Assembly: GCA_963740525.1 (NCBI GenBank)
Contig: CAVUEG010000006.1
Coordinates: forward strand, 1,178,001 to 1,242,000
Source: CAVUEG01 sp963740525
Lineage (GTDB): Bacteria > Actinomycetota > Actinomycetes > Propionibacteriales > Nocardioidaceae
DNA length: 64,000 bases
Direction: 5' to 3'
Shown: positions 62,223-64,000 of the stretch, piece after piece
Numbering within the stretch: position 1 is the stretch's first letter
Layout of the letters: each line of letters opens with the position of its first letter
Position numbers and translations under genes: made by a program
Notes under the pieces: generated by a model
Seen by the model: only the letters and a program-made list of their open reading frames with translations
Database searches by the model: none
What the model was told of the DNA's origin: nothing

Positions 62223-64000
62223 GTGCAGCCCGACTCCCTCCCCACCCGACCCCTGGTCGGCCGCACCGGGGAGCTCGACGAGCTGTGCACCCTCATCGGC
62301 GTCTCCGGACCACCGCAGGTCCAGGGGGTGCTGCTCGGGGGCGACGCCGGGGTCGGCAAGACCCGGCTGCTCACCGAGCTGCGGGAGGTCGCACGCAGCA
62401 GCGGATGGCGCGTGGGGTCCGGCCACTGCCTTGACTTCGGCGACACCGCGCTGCCCTACCTGCCCTTCTCCGAGCTCTGCGGGGAGCTCGTCACCGAGTC
62501 CCCGGAGGTCTTCGAGGCGGTCGTCGCGCTCCACCCCGCCGTGCGACGCCTGCAGCCCGGCCGCCGGATCCTCGGAGGGTCCGACGTGGCCGGCGCCGAG
62601 GACGTCCGGATCGACCGGGGCGACCTCTTCGACGGGGTCCATGCCCTGCTCGAGGCGCTGGCGGAGACCGCCCCGCTGCTGCTGATCGTCGAGGATGCCC
62701 ACTGGGCGGACCCCTCCACCCGTGAGCTGCTCGGCTTCCTGTTCGTGCGGCCCTTCCGGAACCCGGTCAAGCTGGTCGCGTCGTACCGCAGCGACGACCT
62801 GCACCGCCGGCACCCGCTGCGCCGGATCGCGGCCGAGTGGGGTCGGCTGCCGGGCGTCGCCCGGATGCACCTCGACCCCCTCGCCGCGGCCGAGGTCCGG
62901 ACGCTGGTGCGCACCCTGCACACCGGGCCGCTCCGCGAGGGAGCAGTGCACGAGATCGTGCGCCGTGCCGAGGGCAACCCCTTCTTCGTCGAGGAGCTCG
63001 TCGGCGCCAACGAGGACGTGTCCGAGTCCGGTCTTCCCTGGGACCTGGCCGAGCTGCTGCTGCTCAGGCTCGACCGGCTCGACGACCCCGCCGTACAGGT
63101 GATCCGGGCCGCCGCCGTCGCCGGCCGTCGCGTCTCCCACGAGCAGCTCGCGGCAGCGGCCGGGGCACGCGACGCCGACCTGGACGACGCGCTGCGCAGC
63201 GCCGTCGACGCCAACGTGCTGGTCCCGTCGGCGAACAACGGCTACATGTTCAGACACGCGTTGCTGGCCGAGGCGGTGTACGACGACCTGCTGCCCGGCG
63301 AGCGGGTCCGCCTGCACGGGACCTTCGCGCAGGCGCTGAAGGACGGACGGGTCGAGGGCTCGGCGGCGGAGCTGGCGCGCCATGCGTTCGCCGGGCACGA
63401 CCTGGCGACGGCGCTGACCGCGAGCATCCAGGCGGGGCATGAGGCGATGGCGGTCGGCGGACCGGAGGAGGCGGCTCGGCACTACCAGACGGCGATGGAG
63501 CTCGTGGCCGATCCCGAGCGTGGTGGGCGAGCCGAGGGGCCGGAGGTCGACGTGGTGGACCTGGCCCTGCGCACCTCCGACGCCCTGATCGACTCCGGAC
63601 ATCCGTTGCGGGCCCTGGGCCTGGTCGAGGACCAGCTCGCGAAGCTGCCCGACGACGCGGACCCTCTTGTGAGGGCTCAGCTCCTGATCGCGGTTGCAGG
63701 CGCGATCTACGTGAGCGACAGCGTCCACGACCCGTACCAGTTCACCGCCGAGGCGGTCGACCTGGTGGGCAGCGAGCCCTCGAAGCTGGCGGCCCGGGTG
63801 CTCCACATGCACGCTCGCGCGCTTGCCTACCGGCACCGGGACGAGGATGCGGTGGAGGTGGCGCTCGAGGCCCTCGCCCTGGCCGAGAAGCTCGACCTGC
63901 CCAGGCTCGCGAGCGAGATCGCCACCACCCTGGTCGGGCTCGGCCTCGAGCTCGGCCAGCACCGCGACCATCCCGAGGAGGCGCAGGCGACCCTCGAAGA
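62223..64000 (+). CDS. Large AAA-ATPase LuxR-family regulator (3' end missing)
   Basis: The frame from GTG 62223 runs open to the window edge (592 codons). The N-terminal NTPase has Walker A GGDAGVGKTRLL and Walker B LLLIVEDAHWAD. After them come the GNPFFVEEL and AAAVAGRRVSHEQLAAAAGA segments of LAL/MalT-like proteins, then TPR-like helices. Such proteins end with a LuxR helix-turn-helix, which would be beyond 64000, so the class name is inferred from the N-terminal half. GATGGGG just before the GTG is poorly spaced. The ligand is unknown. Confidence 0.82.
   Translation, partial: MQPDSLPTRPLVGRTGELDELCTLIGVSGPPQVQGVLLGGDAGVGKTRLLTELREVARSSGWRVGSGHCLDFGDTALPYLPFSELCGELVTESPEVFEAVVALHPAVRRLQPGRRILGGSDVAGAEDVRIDRGDLFDGVHALLEALAETAPLLLIVEDAHWADPSTRELLGFLFVRPFRNPVKLVASYRSDDLHRRHPLRRIAAEWGRLPGVARMHLDPLAAAEVRTLVRTLHTGPLREGAVHEIVRRAEGNPFFVEELVGANEDVSESGLPWDLAELLLLRLDRLDDPAVQVIRAAAVAGRRVSHEQLAAAAGARDADLDDALRSAVDANVLVPSANNGYMFRHALLAEAVYDDLLPGERVRLHGTFAQALKDGRVEGSAAELARHAFAGHDLATALTASIQAGHEAMAVGGPEEAARHYQTAMELVADPERGGRAEGPEVDVVDLALRTSDALIDSGHPLRALGLVEDQLAKLPDDADPLVRAQLLIAVAGAIYVSDSVHDPYQFTAEAVDLVGSEPSKLAARVLHMHARALAYRHRDEDAVEVALEALALAEKLDLPRLASEIATTLVGLGLELGQHRDHPEEAQATLE

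Overview
The window is very GC-rich DNA whose genes have strong third-position GC bias and frequent GTG/TTG starts. The gene families are actinobacterial: an AccD3-type carboxyltransferase, an EtfD-like iron-sulfur membrane protein, mycothiol-type MDMPI and DUF222-HNH proteins, a dCTP deaminase, and an Arr rifampin ADP-ribosyltransferase. The best fit is a chromosome of a Nocardioides-like member of the Nocardioidaceae. This is inferred from gene content, because no rRNA or phylogenetic marker is present.

Layout. 1-1.4 kb: 3' end of a repetitive LPXTG-anchored surface protein. 1.76-5.4 kb: operon for a 2-oxoacid dehydrogenase complex (E1 alpha, E1 beta, E2), with a CRP-like site upstream and a GntR regulator downstream. 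6.2-14.6 kb: AccD3-like carboxyltransferase with an epimerase, three acetyltransferases, Arr, an NTF2-like protein, an M1 metallopeptidase and a PaaK/PaaI pair. 14.6-26.4 kb: a catabolic island transcribed from a central regulatory region. Leftward are a permease, a choline-kinase-like protein and an FAD/GcvT demethylating oxidase. Rightward are a FadR-type regulator, a glutamine-synthetase-like ligase, an aldehyde dehydrogenase, an SDR, a C26 gamma-glutamyl hydrolase and PaaN. The gene set fits a gamma-glutamylated amine pathway, most simply for ethanolamine (ligation, alcohol to aldehyde to acid, then release of glycine and glutamate).

26.4-31.5 kb: an SDR, an MDMPI enzyme, a DUF222-HNH gene with an exact 60-bp internal duplication, a decayed histidine-phosphatase pseudogene bracketed by an inverted repeat, and a hydrolase. 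31.6-42.5 kb: an NHLRC2-like thioredoxin/propeller protein, a DEAD-box helicase behind a terminator-containing leader, a DUF6458 membrane protein, an acyl-CoA dehydrogenase, an Rrf2-like regulator without cysteines, a sulfotransferase, a DUF2461 protein, a B12-binding protein and an MFS transporter. 42.5-46.3 kb: tRNA-Gly(CCC), dcd, and a self-contained RHH repressor - DUF4097 - 54-aa protein operon with a palindrome in its promoter.

46.3-52.5 kb: an EtfD-like iron-sulfur protein with a 400-residue acidic tail carrying repeated SLFD motifs, and a secreted M19-like metallohydrolase. 52.5-61.7 kb: a histidine-utilisation locus (IclR regulator; hutH-hutU; then an M20 amidohydrolase, hutF and hutI). 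An M20 enzyme apparently stands in for N-formylglutamate deformylase. 61.7-64 kb: structured intergenic DNA, a 43-aa small protein and the start of a large AAA-type LuxR-family regulator cut by the window edge.

The less usual material is the glutamylation island, the SLFD-tailed EtfD, the RHH/DUF4097/small-protein operon, the M20-containing hut cluster and several operator-like palindromes. All functional assignments come from reading the sequence; no database search was run.
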